Shown here piece by piece: positions 31,513 to 39,318 of a stretch of 39,318 bases of DNA. How positions within the stretch are numbered: position 1 is the first letter of the stretch; each line of letters starts with the position of its first letter. Made by a program: the position numbers and the translations under genes. This DNA comes from an uncultured Bacilli bacterium (lineage in GTDB: Bacteria; Bacillota_I; Bacilli_A; RF39; UBA660), in assembly GCA_948999435.1 (NCBI GenBank), contig CARJCM010000004.1, positions 1 through 39,318 of the forward strand. The letters are read 5' to 3'. A model generated the notes under the pieces. That model was given only the letters and a program-made list of their open reading frames with translations, was not told the DNA's origin and did no database searches.

Positions 31513-32446
31513 ATGATTAATTTAACTGAAAAAGATAAAGAAATAATAAGACGTTTAGGATATCCTAAAATAGTTAATTTAAGTAGTGGTTCATACTTAA
31601 TTAAGGCTGATTATGCCAATAAAGGGGTAAATGAGTTGATAGGAAAAAAACTTGCAGATATAATGGGCTTAATTTGTCCAAGATATTTTTTAGTAGAAGT
31701 TGAAAATGAAAGGTATTTGCTAAGTGAAGATTTAAATCAATACGGTAGTTTTATAACAGGCCTTGAATTATCTGAAAATAACGAAGATGGTTTTATAAGT
31801 TATTCTATGAATAGCTTTTATCGTGACGAAACATGGTATGACAAAGATGCTGAACATATTTTACATGGAAATTCTTTATATGATATATGGGTTTATTTTG
31901 AAAAAAACTATCCTTTTAAAATACAAAAACAATTAATAGATGAAATATTAAAAGTTTACATGTTTGATATTTTATTTTTAAATTATGATCGTGATAGTAG
32001 AAATTGGGGTATATTAAGGCAAAAAGATCAAGTTAATGTTGTTATATTAGATAATGAAATGATATTTAGTAAGAAGAGAAAAGAATCAATCAATTATTTA
32101 TATAAAAGTGAAAATAAAGATTCATTTGACACAAATAATGAAGATAGCATTTTAGCTGAAACTGTTGCTTTAACTTCGGATTTCTCAGAGACTCATCCAT
32201 CAGTATATGAAGATTTTAGAAATTTTTTTTAAAGAATCCAGTTCTGAATTTACAGATTTAATTAAATATTATATTGATTTAATAACACCAGAGTTTTTAA
32301 GACAAATAATAGAACAAATAGAAAGAAATGAAAGTATAATTATAGAAACTAAAGAAGAAATAATTGAAACCTATAAAACGCATCGAGTCTCTTTAATAGA
32401 AATCTATGATGAAGAAATAAAAAAAGGAGATAATCATGCAAGATAA
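31513..32446 (+). pseudogene. HipA-like kinase, frameshifted at a T8 run
   Basis: The first frame (31513-32232) has the HipA/PI4K-like kinase pattern: LSSGSYLIKADYANKGVNELIGKKLADIMGL, catalytic loop DILFLNYDRDSRNWGIL (Asp and Asn) and metal-binding LDNEMIF. It stops just after a run of eight Ts (32222-32229). A second frame carries on with KESSSEFTDLIKYYIDL to 32446, matching the helical end of such kinases. Removing one T joins them into about 310 aa. It overlaps xseA. Contingency locus, recent inactivation or sequence error are all possible. The catalytic part lies before the shift and could be expressed alone. Confidence 0.75.
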
Positions 32447-33776
32447 ATATATGAAAATAAGTGATTTAAATACATATATAAAAAACATATTTGACGAAAA
32501 TCCTTATTTAAAAAAAGTATATCTTCGAGGAGAAATATCCAACTTTAAGAATCATACAAGGGGGCATTTATATTTTACTCTAAAAGATGACAATTCCAGA
32601 ATAAGTGCTGTTATGTTTTATTCAAGTGCTATGACTTTGAAGTTTTCCCCAGAAGATGGTATGAATGTTTTAGTTGAAGGAAGAATCTCCTGCTATCCAG
32701 CTCAAGGAACATATCAAATATATGTAGATAAGATGGAACCAGATGGATTAGGTAATTTATATATAGAATTTGAAAAACTAAAAAAGAAATTATCTGAAGA
32801 AGGATTATTTAATCCTGAACATAAGAAACCTATACCAAGAATACCAAAAAGAATAGGAATAATAACTGCTCCTACTGGAGCTGCAATAAAAGATATATTA
32901 TCTACAATTAAAAGAAGATTTCCAATTTGTGAAACCATTCTTTTCTCAAGTTTAGTCCAAGGAGAAAATGCTGCTCCTGATATTGTAAAACAAATAAAAG
33001 AAGCTGATAGTGGAAAATATGATTTAGATATTTTAATTGTTGGTCGTGGTGGTGGTTCTATTGAAGACTTATGGGCATTTAATGAAGAGATAGTCGCTCG
33101 TGCTATATTCGAAGCAAGAGTACCAATAATTAGTGCAGTTGGTCATGAAATAGATTTTACTATCGCAGACTTTGTATCGGACATGCGAGCACCAACACCC
33201 ACAGGTGCAGCTGAAATGGCAGTGCCAACGATATCAGAAATAAATAATATGTTAAATTCATATGAAATAAGATTAAGTGAATTTACAAGTAATTTACTTC
33301 ATAAAGCTAAACTTAGATTAGAGGGTATAACTAGTTCTTATATTTTAAAAAATCCTTTATCATTATATGAAATAAAAGAACAAAGACTTGATAATATAAT
33401 TGATACTTTAAATAATTTTATAGCTAAAAAAATTGATAATAATAAATTAGTATTAGATAAACTAAGGAGTAGTTATGTTCTTAAAAATCCAATGAGTTTA
33501 TTTGAAGTAAAAAAAGAAAAACTTGAATTTAATGAAAAAACATTATATAGTAATATCAAAAATATCATTTTAAAAAATGAACATGAATATAAAATGTTAA
33601 TTAATACTTTAAAGTTAGTTAATCCTTTAGGAATATTAGAAAAAGGTTATTCACTAGTTACGAAAGATAATGAACTTATTAAAGATAGTTCAAATCTAAA
33701 AGAAAATGATATTATAAATATTAGATTACATAAAGGGAATGTAACTGCAAGTGTCAGGGAGGTTAATAATGGATAA
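32436..33776 (+). CDS. xseA: Exonuclease VII large subunit
   Basis: 446 aa. An N-terminal OB fold (YLRGEISNFKNHTRGHLYFTLKD) is followed by the catalytic domain with KRIGIITAPTGAAIKDIL, VGRGGGSIEDLWAFNEE, SAVGHEIDFTIADFVSDMRAPTPTGAAE, and a long coiled-coil region. Within that region SSYILKNPLS / SSYVLKNPMS repeat, a normal XseA feature. It forms exonuclease VII with XseB, degrading single-stranded DNA in repair. The ribosome-binding site AAGGAG lies in the end of the HipA-like gene. Confidence 0.97.
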   Translation: MQDKYMKISDLNTYIKNIFDENPYLKKVYLRGEISNFKNHTRGHLYFTLKDDNSRISAVMFYSSAMTLKFSPEDGMNVLVEGRISCYPAQGTYQIYVDKMEPDGLGNLYIEFEKLKKKLSEEGLFNPEHKKPIPRIPKRIGIITAPTGAAIKDILSTIKRRFPICETILFSSLVQGENAAPDIVKQIKEADSGKYDLDILIVGRGGGSIEDLWAFNEEIVARAIFEARVPIISAVGHEIDFTIADFVSDMRAPTPTGAAEMAVPTISEINNMLNSYEIRLSEFTSNLLHKAKLRLEGITSSYILKNPLSLYEIKEQRLDNIIDTLNNFIAKKIDNNKLVLDKLRSSYVLKNPMSLFEVKKEKLEFNEKTLYSNIKNIILKNEHEYKMLINTLKLVNPLGILEKGYSLVTKDNELIKDSSNLKENDIINIRLHKGNVTASVREVNNG

Positions 33777-34512
33777 GTTTAGAGAATTAGAAATAGAATT
33801 AGAAAGAATAATAGAAAGATTAGATAAGGAAATAGCAGAAAAAAAGCTAAGAGTTGAAATGTTACTACCTTGTTATATAGGAAGTTCAGAAGTAGCTTTA
33901 GGAATACTAGAAGAAAAACTAAAAAATGTTAATAGTGAAAGAGAACTTTTTACTAAAATTAAAAATAAAAATATTGTATTATATGTTTTCAAGAATGAAT
34001 TAAAAAAACTGATTCAAGAATACCTAGAAAATGTTAAAAATAGAAAATGGTTTAATATTATAGCTTTTCCACTAGTAGCTGCAATAATGAGCATTTTAAC
34101 TACGGCGTTTATTTTAGGAGGCATATCTAACATTTTAATTGTTAGTGCACTTATTTCTTTATATTTTATTGGTAGTGAGCTTAATAATTTAATAAAGTTA
34201 AATAATTTAAAGACACAACACACTGATAGAGGTTATAATAATTATATAAAAGAAATAGAAGAAAAAATTAATGAACAAACTGCAGCAATTACAAGATATA
34301 AAACAGAAATTGGAGAACTTCAAACTGAACTTTCAACTTTACAAAGCGAAAAAGAAGGCTATATTGCAGATTTAGAAAATGTTAGAAGCGCTAGAGAACA
34401 AGTACTAGAAGAAAATGTTCTAACAATATTAAATGAAGCTTATCAAGCATTTGATAATAGTGAAGTAATCGAGAGGATAAGAGCTAGAGAAAAGAAAGAA
34501 GGAAAAGAATAA
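33769..34512 (+). CDS. Unknown coiled-coil membrane protein between xseA and xseB
   Basis: 247 aa from the ATG at 33769 (AGGGAGG upstream), overlapping xseA by 8 bp and xseB by 1 bp (TAATG). An N-terminal coiled coil (about 1-90) precedes two close membrane helices (about 99-130) and a C-terminal coiled coil (about 150-215: EIEEKINEQTAAITRYKTEI). Both ends should be cytosolic. xseA and xseB are normally adjacent, so this gene splits the pair while staying in the same operon. Function unknown. Confidence 0.7.
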   Translation: MDKFRELEIELERIIERLDKEIAEKKLRVEMLLPCYIGSSEVALGILEEKLKNVNSERELFTKIKNKNIVLYVFKNELKKLIQEYLENVKNRKWFNIIAFPLVAAIMSILTTAFILGGISNILIVSALISLYFIGSELNNLIKLNNLKTQHTDRGYNNYIKEIEEKINEQTAAITRYKTEIGELQTELSTLQSEKEGYIADLENVRSAREQVLEENVLTILNEAYQAFDNSEVIERIRAREKKEGKE

Positions 34513-34727
34513 TGGAAAAATCATTTGAAGATGCCTTAAAAGAATTAGAGGTAATTGTAAAAGAATTAGAAAGTGGAAATGTAGAACTTGATAATGCTAT
34601 TGATAAGTATACAGAAGCTATGAAACTTGCTAAATATTGTAGTGAAAAATTAAATACTGCTACAGAGAAAGTAAATAAAATATTAACCGAAAACAAAGAA
34701 TTAGTAGATTTTGAAGTAGGAGAATAG
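34512..34727 (+). CDS. xseB: Exonuclease VII small subunit
   Basis: 71 aa. SFEDALKELEVIVKELESGNVELDNAIDKYTEAMKLAKYCSEKL is the standard XseB helical pattern. Several copies bind each XseA coiled coil. The start overlaps the stop of the preceding membrane protein. Confidence 0.95.
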   Translation: MEKSFEDALKELEVIVKELESGNVELDNAIDKYTEAMKLAKYCSEKLNTATEKVNKILTENKELVDFEVGE

Positions 34728-34737
34728 GAGGACTAAA

Positions 34738-36159
34738 ATGACAGAGATAAAAGATATAACTAGTAGAGATATAGACTTTGCTAAATGGTATACAGATGTT
34801 GTAACTAAAGCGGGATTAGTAGATTATTCAAATGTTAAAGGAAGTATGATTATCTGCCCTTATGGATACGCTATATGGGAAAGTATGCAAAATGTCTTAG
34901 ATAAAATGTTTAAAGAAACAGGACATGAAAATGTTCAAATGCCGATGTTTATCCCTGAAAGTTTATTAAATGTCGAAAAAAATCATATTGAGGGTTTTGC
35001 GCCTGAAGTAGCCTGGGTTACACACGGAGGAAAAGACAAATTAGAAGAAAGAATGTGTGTTAGACCTACCAGTGAAGTATTATTTTGTGATTATTATAAG
35101 AAAATAATCAAATCATATCGTGATTTACCAAAGTTATATAATCAGTGGTGTACAATTGTCAGATGGGAAAAAACCACTAGACCATTTTTACGTAGTAGAG
35201 AAATTTTATGGCAAGAAGGGCACACAATGCACGCTACTAAAGAAGAGGCAATAGAAGAAACACTTAGAATGCTACACATATATGAAGATTTCCAAAGAAA
35301 TTATTTAGCTATACCAGTAATAATTGGTAAAAAAACAGAAAAAGAAAAATTCGCTGGTGCCGAGGCATCATATTCTCTTGAAGCAATGATGTATGATGGA
35401 GTTGCCTTACAAAATGGAACAAGCCATTATTTTGGCGATGGTTTTGCGAAAGCCTTTGGAATTGAGTTTTTAAATAAAGAAAATAAATTAGTAACACCAT
35501 TCCAAACAAGTTGGGGAGTAACAACAAGAATGATTGGTTCATTAATTATGGTTCATGGTGATGATCGAGGACTAGTAATACCTCCTAATATTGCACCTAC
35601 TAAAGTTATGATTATACCAATTGGAGATAAAGAAGAAATAACTGATATTACTAATAAAATAAGTGATGATTTAAAAAATAATAATATTAGTTTTAAAGTA
35701 GATAATAGTAATAAAACTCCAGGTTTTAAATTCGCAGAAGCTGAGGTTAAGGGATATCCAGTTAGAATAGAAATAGGCATGCGTGATTTAGAAAATAAAG
35801 AAGTTACGATTGTAAGACGTGATACATTAGAAAAAATAAAAGTAAAAACAGATAATGTTATAGAAGAATTAAATAAATTATTTCCGAAAATTCAAGATAA
35901 TATGTATGAAAAAGCCTTAAAAAGAAGAGACGAAATGATTTATGATGCTAAAAGCTATGAAGAATTTACAGAAATTGCCATGAATAAACCAGGATTTATC
36001 AAAACAAACTGGTGTGGTGATGCCTCTTGTGAAGATAAAATCAAAGATGATTTTAGTATGAAAAGTCGTTGTTTAATTGAAGATGAAAAAATAAGTGGTC
36101 CATGTGTATGTTGTGGTAAAGAGGCCAAATATCGTTTATATTTTGGCCGTCAATACTAA
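34738..36159 (+). CDS. proS: Prolyl-tRNA synthetase, ProS3 (archaeal/eukaryote-like) type
   Basis: 473 aa. Class II core: FAKWYTDVVTKAGLVDY, GSMIICPYGYAIWESMQ, MCVRPTSEVLF (motif 2 region), RWEKTTRPFLRSREILWQEGHT, ASYSLEAMMYDG, QTSWGVTTRMIGSLIMVHGDDRGLV (motif 3). An anticodon-binding domain follows, and the extra C-terminal zinc domain has Cys in WCGDASCEDKI and GPCVCCGKEAKYR. The insertion-editing domain of bacterial-type ProS is absent. The ribosome-binding site GGAGGAC lies just after xseB. Confidence 0.97.
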   Translation: MTEIKDITSRDIDFAKWYTDVVTKAGLVDYSNVKGSMIICPYGYAIWESMQNVLDKMFKETGHENVQMPMFIPESLLNVEKNHIEGFAPEVAWVTHGGKDKLEERMCVRPTSEVLFCDYYKKIIKSYRDLPKLYNQWCTIVRWEKTTRPFLRSREILWQEGHTMHATKEEAIEETLRMLHIYEDFQRNYLAIPVIIGKKTEKEKFAGAEASYSLEAMMYDGVALQNGTSHYFGDGFAKAFGIEFLNKENKLVTPFQTSWGVTTRMIGSLIMVHGDDRGLVIPPNIAPTKVMIIPIGDKEEITDITNKISDDLKNNNISFKVDNSNKTPGFKFAEAEVKGYPVRIEIGMRDLENKEVTIVRRDTLEKIKVKTDNVIEELNKLFPKIQDNMYEKALKRRDEMIYDAKSYEEFTEIAMNKPGFIKTNWCGDASCEDKIKDDFSMKSRCLIEDEKISGPCVCCGKEAKYRLYFGRQY

Positions 36160-36232
36160 AAAATACCAAAATTACATAAATTACTAAACTATAAATTTTC
36201 TAAAAAGCCATACTATTAAAGGGTGAAAGAGT

Positions 36233-37204
36233 ATGAAAAAGAAATTTATAGTTTTTTTATGTTTATTCGCCTTATCACCATTAAATGCCATTGCTTATTC
36301 AAACGAGGTTATACTAGGTGGTAAAACGATTGGAATAGACATAAAAGCAGAAGGTATAATGGTTATAGGTTTTTATAAAGTTGAAGGAAGTTTACCAAAA
36401 ACTAGTTTAAAAGAGGGAGACATAATCTTAAAAATAGGTAATGAAGAAGTAAATAGTATTAATGAACTAACAAAAGCCATTGAAAACAATATGGATGATA
36501 AAAATACCATTGAGATAACTTATAAAAGAGATAAAAATGAAAAAACAACAACATTAAAACTAGTAAAACAAGATGGAATGTATAAAACAGGTTTATATGT
36601 GAAAGATAGTATTACAGGTATAGGGACTTTAACATTTATAGACCCAGAATCAAATATTTATGGTGCCTTAGGTCATGAAATAACTGAATCTAATACTTCC
36701 AAAATAATAGAAGTAAGGACAGGAAGTATATTTAAAAATTCAATCAGTAGTATAACTGAAAGTATTGATGGTAAACCAGGAAGTAAAAATGCCAAATTCT
36801 ATTATAGTAAAAATTATGGAGATATAACTAAGAATACCAAATACGGAATATATGGAACATATAAAGATGATTATAACAATCTTGAGAAAATTAGTATAGC
36901 AAATAAAGATGAAGTTAAAATTGGTAAAGCCGAGATTTATACGGTAATAGATGGTGAAAACATTGAAAAATTTGATATTGAAATTACCAAAATCAATGAA
37001 AATAGCGATATAAAAAATATAACTTTTGACATAATTGATGAAAAACTAATAAATAGTACTGGAGGAGTAGTTCAAGGAATGAGTGGTTCTCCAATAGTTC
37101 AAAACGGTAAATTAGTCGGAGCAGTCACACATGTTATAACCGACAATGTTAAAAGTGGATATGGTTTATTTATAATAACAATGTTAGAAGAAAGTGAAAG
37201 ATAA
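36233..37204 (+). CDS. spoIVB: SpoIVB signalling peptidase (S55)
   Basis: 323 aa. A signal peptide (KKFIVFLCLFALSPLNAIA) precedes a PDZ domain (about 35-115; KEGDIILKIGNEEVNSINEL) and the S55 protease domain. His is in IYGALGHEIT and Ser in VQGMSGSPIVQNGKLVGAVTHV. SpoIVB is made in the forespore, secreted across its membrane, and cuts SpoIVFA to release SpoIVFB activity. Both partners are encoded in this window about 32 kb away. It is shorter than the Bacillus protein (about 426 aa). Confidence 0.95.
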   Translation: MKKKFIVFLCLFALSPLNAIAYSNEVILGGKTIGIDIKAEGIMVIGFYKVEGSLPKTSLKEGDIILKIGNEEVNSINELTKAIENNMDDKNTIEITYKRDKNEKTTTLKLVKQDGMYKTGLYVKDSITGIGTLTFIDPESNIYGALGHEITESNTSKIIEVRTGSIFKNSISSITESIDGKPGSKNAKFYYSKNYGDITKNTKYGIYGTYKDDYNNLEKISIANKDEVKIGKAEIYTVIDGENIEKFDIEITKINENSDIKNITFDIIDEKLINSTGGVVQGMSGSPIVQNGKLVGAVTHVITDNVKSGYGLFIITMLEESER

Positions 37205-37218
37205 GCACTTTCTTTTAA
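37190..37218 (+). terminator. Terminator of spoIVB
   Basis: GAAAGTG (37190-37196) pairs with CACTTTC (37206-37212), followed by a T-rich tract. Confidence 0.8.
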
Positions 37219-37219
37219 T

Positions 37220-37248
37220 TTGCTTTCCCTAAAAAATTATGTTAGAAT
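37220..37248 (+). promoter_or_regulatory. Promoter of the 37271 gene
   Basis: TTGCTT at 37220-37225, 17-bp spacer, TAGAAT at 37243-37248. Transcription would start near 37255, so an upstream in-frame start at 37220 is excluded. Confidence 0.65.
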
Positions 37249-37270
37249 AAAAAAACAAAAAGATGTTTAT

Positions 37271-38923
37271 ATGAATGATAAAGCTATAGAGTATAATGGA
37301 AAACTTGGGAAAGTTCAAAATACTTTAGAAAGAATGAAAAAAATCGGTTTAAATATTTCTACATACAATGAATTATTAGAAGGTATAAGAACGGAGTTAG
37401 ATGCTGCCAAAACAAACAACGTTAAAACTATTTTCACTAATATGGAAACAGATGTTTTAAATATGGCTTATAATAAGGCAATAAATAAGCTAGATATAAT
37501 GTATGGTGAACTAATAAAATATGACATATATTTAAAAACAGCTAGTTTTTGTGGTTCTTTAAAACTATTTTTAGCTAGTGAGAATCATAATAAACAAGAA
37601 TTACCAAAACATAGTACAAAATTATTGGAATTATTACAAGAAATAAAAAATTCTGATACTCTAGACTATGATGTAGAAGGTCCTCTAGTTGAAGAAATAT
37701 ATCATTTAGCATATGAATTTATTAAAATAGAAATACGATTAAATGGTACTAGTATAGTATTAAATGAAGTAAGCAAAAATGATACTGACATTTCATATAT
37801 AGAAAGAGAAATTATTAGGGAATTAGAAGGCCTTAATTTAAAAGAAGCTAAATATCAAGCATTAGTTAATAAAAAATATGAAATTGAAAGCGAAGGATTA
37901 AATGCTAATTTAGTAAATAAAGAATTAATAAGTTTAATTGTTAGTAGTACAACAAGTTATGAAGAACACCAAAAATTATTAAAGAGATTAACTAATGATT
38001 TTGAAAGCTATTATAAAAAAATTATAAATTTAGATGAAGAGATTAAGCGGAGAATTTCTGAGGCTAATGAAAGAGCTCAAGAGGCTCAAAATAAGAAAAG
38101 AGAAGAATATAAAAAAATAGGAAAGCAAGCTCTTAGACTTATTACTTCTATAGGAATAATCACAAGCCTTGCAGTAGGGTCCTTTATATTATCTAGACAA
38201 ATATCAAAAGAGAAAAAATACAAAGTTACTACAACTACTTATAGTACGATTTCTGAAGAATTTGTAGAAGAAGATTATGTTCTAAGTGAAGAAGCTAAAA
38301 ATGGTAAATACCTTTACAAATATGAGCCATATGGAGAGAAAGGTTTACTTAGTGGCGTATATACAAGAAAAGTTACAACATATGACTTGACAGGATCTGA
38401 AGATATTACTTTAGAAGAAATACTAGAATTAGACTTTACAAGTCTTGGATTTGTAGGAGAAACTACTAAAGAAACTACAGGAGAACTATCTTTAAATGAT
38501 ACTTATAAAGAAGCTTATTACATTTTAAAAGAGATAAATGTTGATGAATTAGATACAATAGAAGAATTAGATGATTTATGGATTTTATTATTTGGCATCT
38601 TGCTAATAGTAGAGTATTTTGCTAATCGTTCTTTAATAGAAGACGGTTTAGATAAAATATTTAAGGAACAATTAGATACATACAGTCTTATATCTTGTAC
38701 TAAAATTATAATTGATTCATATCGCAGAATAAAATCGGAAAACCAAGATGTTGAAACTAAGAAAAAAGAATTTAAAGAATTAATCAAACAAGCTCATAAA
38801 CTAATTATAGATAATGAAAAGCTTTTAAATGAAATAGAAAGAGCTTTATCAAATTACGAAAATGAAAAACAAAAAATAAATATAGCTCAAAAATTAGAAA
38901 GAGTAAGAAAAATAAATTATTAA
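37271..38923 (+). CDS. Unknown large membrane protein with coiled coils
   Basis: 550 aa from the ATG at 37271, supported by the promoter position though the ribosome-binding site is weak. A long helical cytosolic part (1 to about 295), including EANERAQEAQNKKREEYKKI, precedes a membrane helix (about 302-322), an outer loop of roughly 120 residues (YLYKYEPYGEKGLLSGVYTR), a second helix (about 440-460) and a C-terminal cytosolic coiled coil. It shares the coil-membrane-coil plan with the gene between xseA and xseB. I recognise no family. It is its own transcription unit, before an EzrA-like division gene. Confidence 0.65.
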   Translation: MNDKAIEYNGKLGKVQNTLERMKKIGLNISTYNELLEGIRTELDAAKTNNVKTIFTNMETDVLNMAYNKAINKLDIMYGELIKYDIYLKTASFCGSLKLFLASENHNKQELPKHSTKLLELLQEIKNSDTLDYDVEGPLVEEIYHLAYEFIKIEIRLNGTSIVLNEVSKNDTDISYIEREIIRELEGLNLKEAKYQALVNKKYEIESEGLNANLVNKELISLIVSSTTSYEEHQKLLKRLTNDFESYYKKIINLDEEIKRRISEANERAQEAQNKKREEYKKIGKQALRLITSIGIITSLAVGSFILSRQISKEKKYKVTTTTYSTISEEFVEEDYVLSEEAKNGKYLYKYEPYGEKGLLSGVYTRKVTTYDLTGSEDITLEEILELDFTSLGFVGETTKETTGELSLNDTYKEAYYILKEINVDELDTIEELDDLWILLFGILLIVEYFANRSLIEDGLDKIFKEQLDTYSLISCTKIIIDSYRRIKSENQDVETKKKEFKELIKQAHKLIIDNEKLLNEIERALSNYENEKQKINIAQKLERVRKINY

Positions 38924-38938
38924 TTTATAATAGATAAT

Positions 38939-38960
38939 CCATATTAATATATGGTTTTTT
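38939..38960 (+). terminator. Terminator after the 37271 gene
   Basis: CCATAT (38939-38944) pairs with ATATGG (38949-38954), loop TAAT, then TTTTTT. Confidence 0.8.
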
Positions 38961-38995
38961 CTTTAATCTTTTATAATAAAATGTATAGCTACACC

Positions 38996-39025
38996 TCGAC
39001 AAATACCCCCATAATGTGATAAAAT
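38996..39025 (+). promoter_or_regulatory. Promoter of the EzrA-like gene (extended -10)
   Basis: TCGACA (38996-39001), 18-bp spacer, TGaTAAAAT with TAAAAT at 39020-39025. Confidence 0.65.
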
Positions 39026-39050
39026 AATAATCATAGGGAAGTGGGATAAT

Positions 39051-39318
39051 ATGAGCAGAACTACTTTTATATTAATTGGGGCTTTATATTACATTTTTAC
39101 AGTAATAACGATAATTTTAGTATTAAATTTAATTAATAAAAAAGAACAAAAAAAATATAAAGATGAGATTACAAATTTAGAACGTGATAAAAACTTAATA
39201 GTTAACGCATCTATTTTATCCGAGCTAAACAAGGTTAATGCTTTAGTGAACAATGATACTATGCAAAAAAAATATGATAGTTGGTGTCTTCGCCTAAAAG
39301 AAATAAAAGAGATGGAAG
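39051..39318 (+). CDS. ezrA: EzrA-like septation regulator, N-terminal part (partial)
   Basis: 89 codons before the window ends. One N-terminal membrane helix (about 5-25) with the N-terminus outside is followed by a charged helix: NKKEQKKYKDEITNLERDKNLI, then SILSELNKVNALVNNDTMQKKYDSW. The topology and the leucine/lysine helix matching EzrA's first spectrin-like repeat (after the anchor, a stretch like ...SELSKVK...) suggest EzrA, the negative regulator of FtsZ ring formation. The call is provisional, since only the start is visible. The upstream region GGGAAGTGGGAT includes a ribosome-binding site. Confidence 0.6.
   Translation, partial: MSRTTFILIGALYYIFTVITIILVLNLINKKEQKKYKDEITNLERDKNLIVNASILSELNKVNALVNNDTMQKKYDSWCLRLKEIKEME

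Noticed and set aside
34738..36159. A T-box or other riboswitch in front of proS
   Set aside because: Only 10 bp separate xseB and proS, so there is no room for a leader.
36209..36215. CATACTA just upstream of spoIVB, identical to the -10 of sigma-G promoters in Bacillus
   Set aside because: No matching -35 at the right spacing, and transcription starting from it would begin within the ribosome-binding site (AAAGGGTG). It may still be relevant, but I cannot support it as a promoter.

Overview
The window comes from a very AT-rich, low-GC Gram-positive genome with tightly packed genes. The standard code fits: Trp is TGG and TGA is used as a stop. Endospore genes (spmA/spmB, spoIVFA/spoIVFB, ylbJ, spoIVB) sit in Bacillus-like gene order (mreC-mreD-spoIVFA-spoIVFB-rplU-prp-rpmA; tgt-yrzE-yrbG; fmt-rlmN-prpC-prkC-rsgA-rpe; ylbJ next to ylbL). 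Together with small intergenic spaces and a ProS3-type prolyl-tRNA synthetase, this suggests a spore-forming member of the Bacilli, probably an uncultured gut lineage near RF39/Erysipelotrichia. The lineage is inference.

Layout. 1-4.9 kb: spore maturation proteins, a small membrane protein, mreCD, the pro-sigma-K protease pair spoIVFA/FB, then an L21 leader and rplU-prp-rpmA, where Prp should trim the N-terminus of L27. 4.9-5.6 kb: a gene-poor gap with two unexpected RNA loci. The first is a convergent small-RNA pair resembling a type I toxin-antitoxin module, with a hydrophobic toxin ORF that is one base out of frame. The second is a GC-rich, AAC-rich segment that looks like the template repeat of a diversity-generating retroelement (DGR), with its own promoter and terminator but no reverse transcriptase in the window. 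5.6-6.6 kb: two type IV pilin-like genes. 6.6-8.5 kb: ylbJ and ylbL. 8.6-11.3 kb: a TtcA-like enzyme with an unknown partner, divergent from an unknown gene; the two promoters share one palindromic -35 box. 11.35-11.52 kb: tRNA-Ile2(CAU) and tRNA-Leu(UAG). 11.7-19.1 kb: an HTH protein, a Xer recombinase, tgt, YrzE and YrbG relatives, a dCMP deaminase with a substituted zinc ligand, and a frameshifted AlbA/ATP-binding regulator followed by 12-bp repeats. 19.2-26 kb: translation and cell-wall-signalling operon (fmt, rlmN, prpC, prkC, rsgA, rpe). 26-30.2 kb: S66 peptidase, mutS and an acetyltransferase.

30.3-31.06 kb holds what I consider the best find: a clear ToxN/AbiQ-family type III toxin gene with its own promoter. 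It is followed, not preceded, by a separately promoted array of three 38-bp units with terminator, which looks like the RNA antitoxin. Known type III loci have the RNA antitoxin upstream of the toxin. 31.1-39.3 kb: nusB, a HipA-like kinase frameshifted at a run of eight Ts, xseA, a coiled-coil membrane protein, xseB, proS, spoIVB, a large membrane protein of unknown function, and the start of an ezrA-like gene.

How the genes work together. SpoIVB (36.2 kb) and SpoIVFA/FB (2.5-3.8 kb) are the signalling protease, regulator and processing protease of the late sporulation checkpoint, and all three are here. PrpC/PrkC form the Ser/Thr phosphatase-kinase pair sensing muropeptides. XseA/XseB form exonuclease VII. 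Several stand-alone stress or defence-type modules (type I-like, type III, HipA-like, AlbA/AAA-like) are scattered singly between housekeeping operons rather than grouped in an island.
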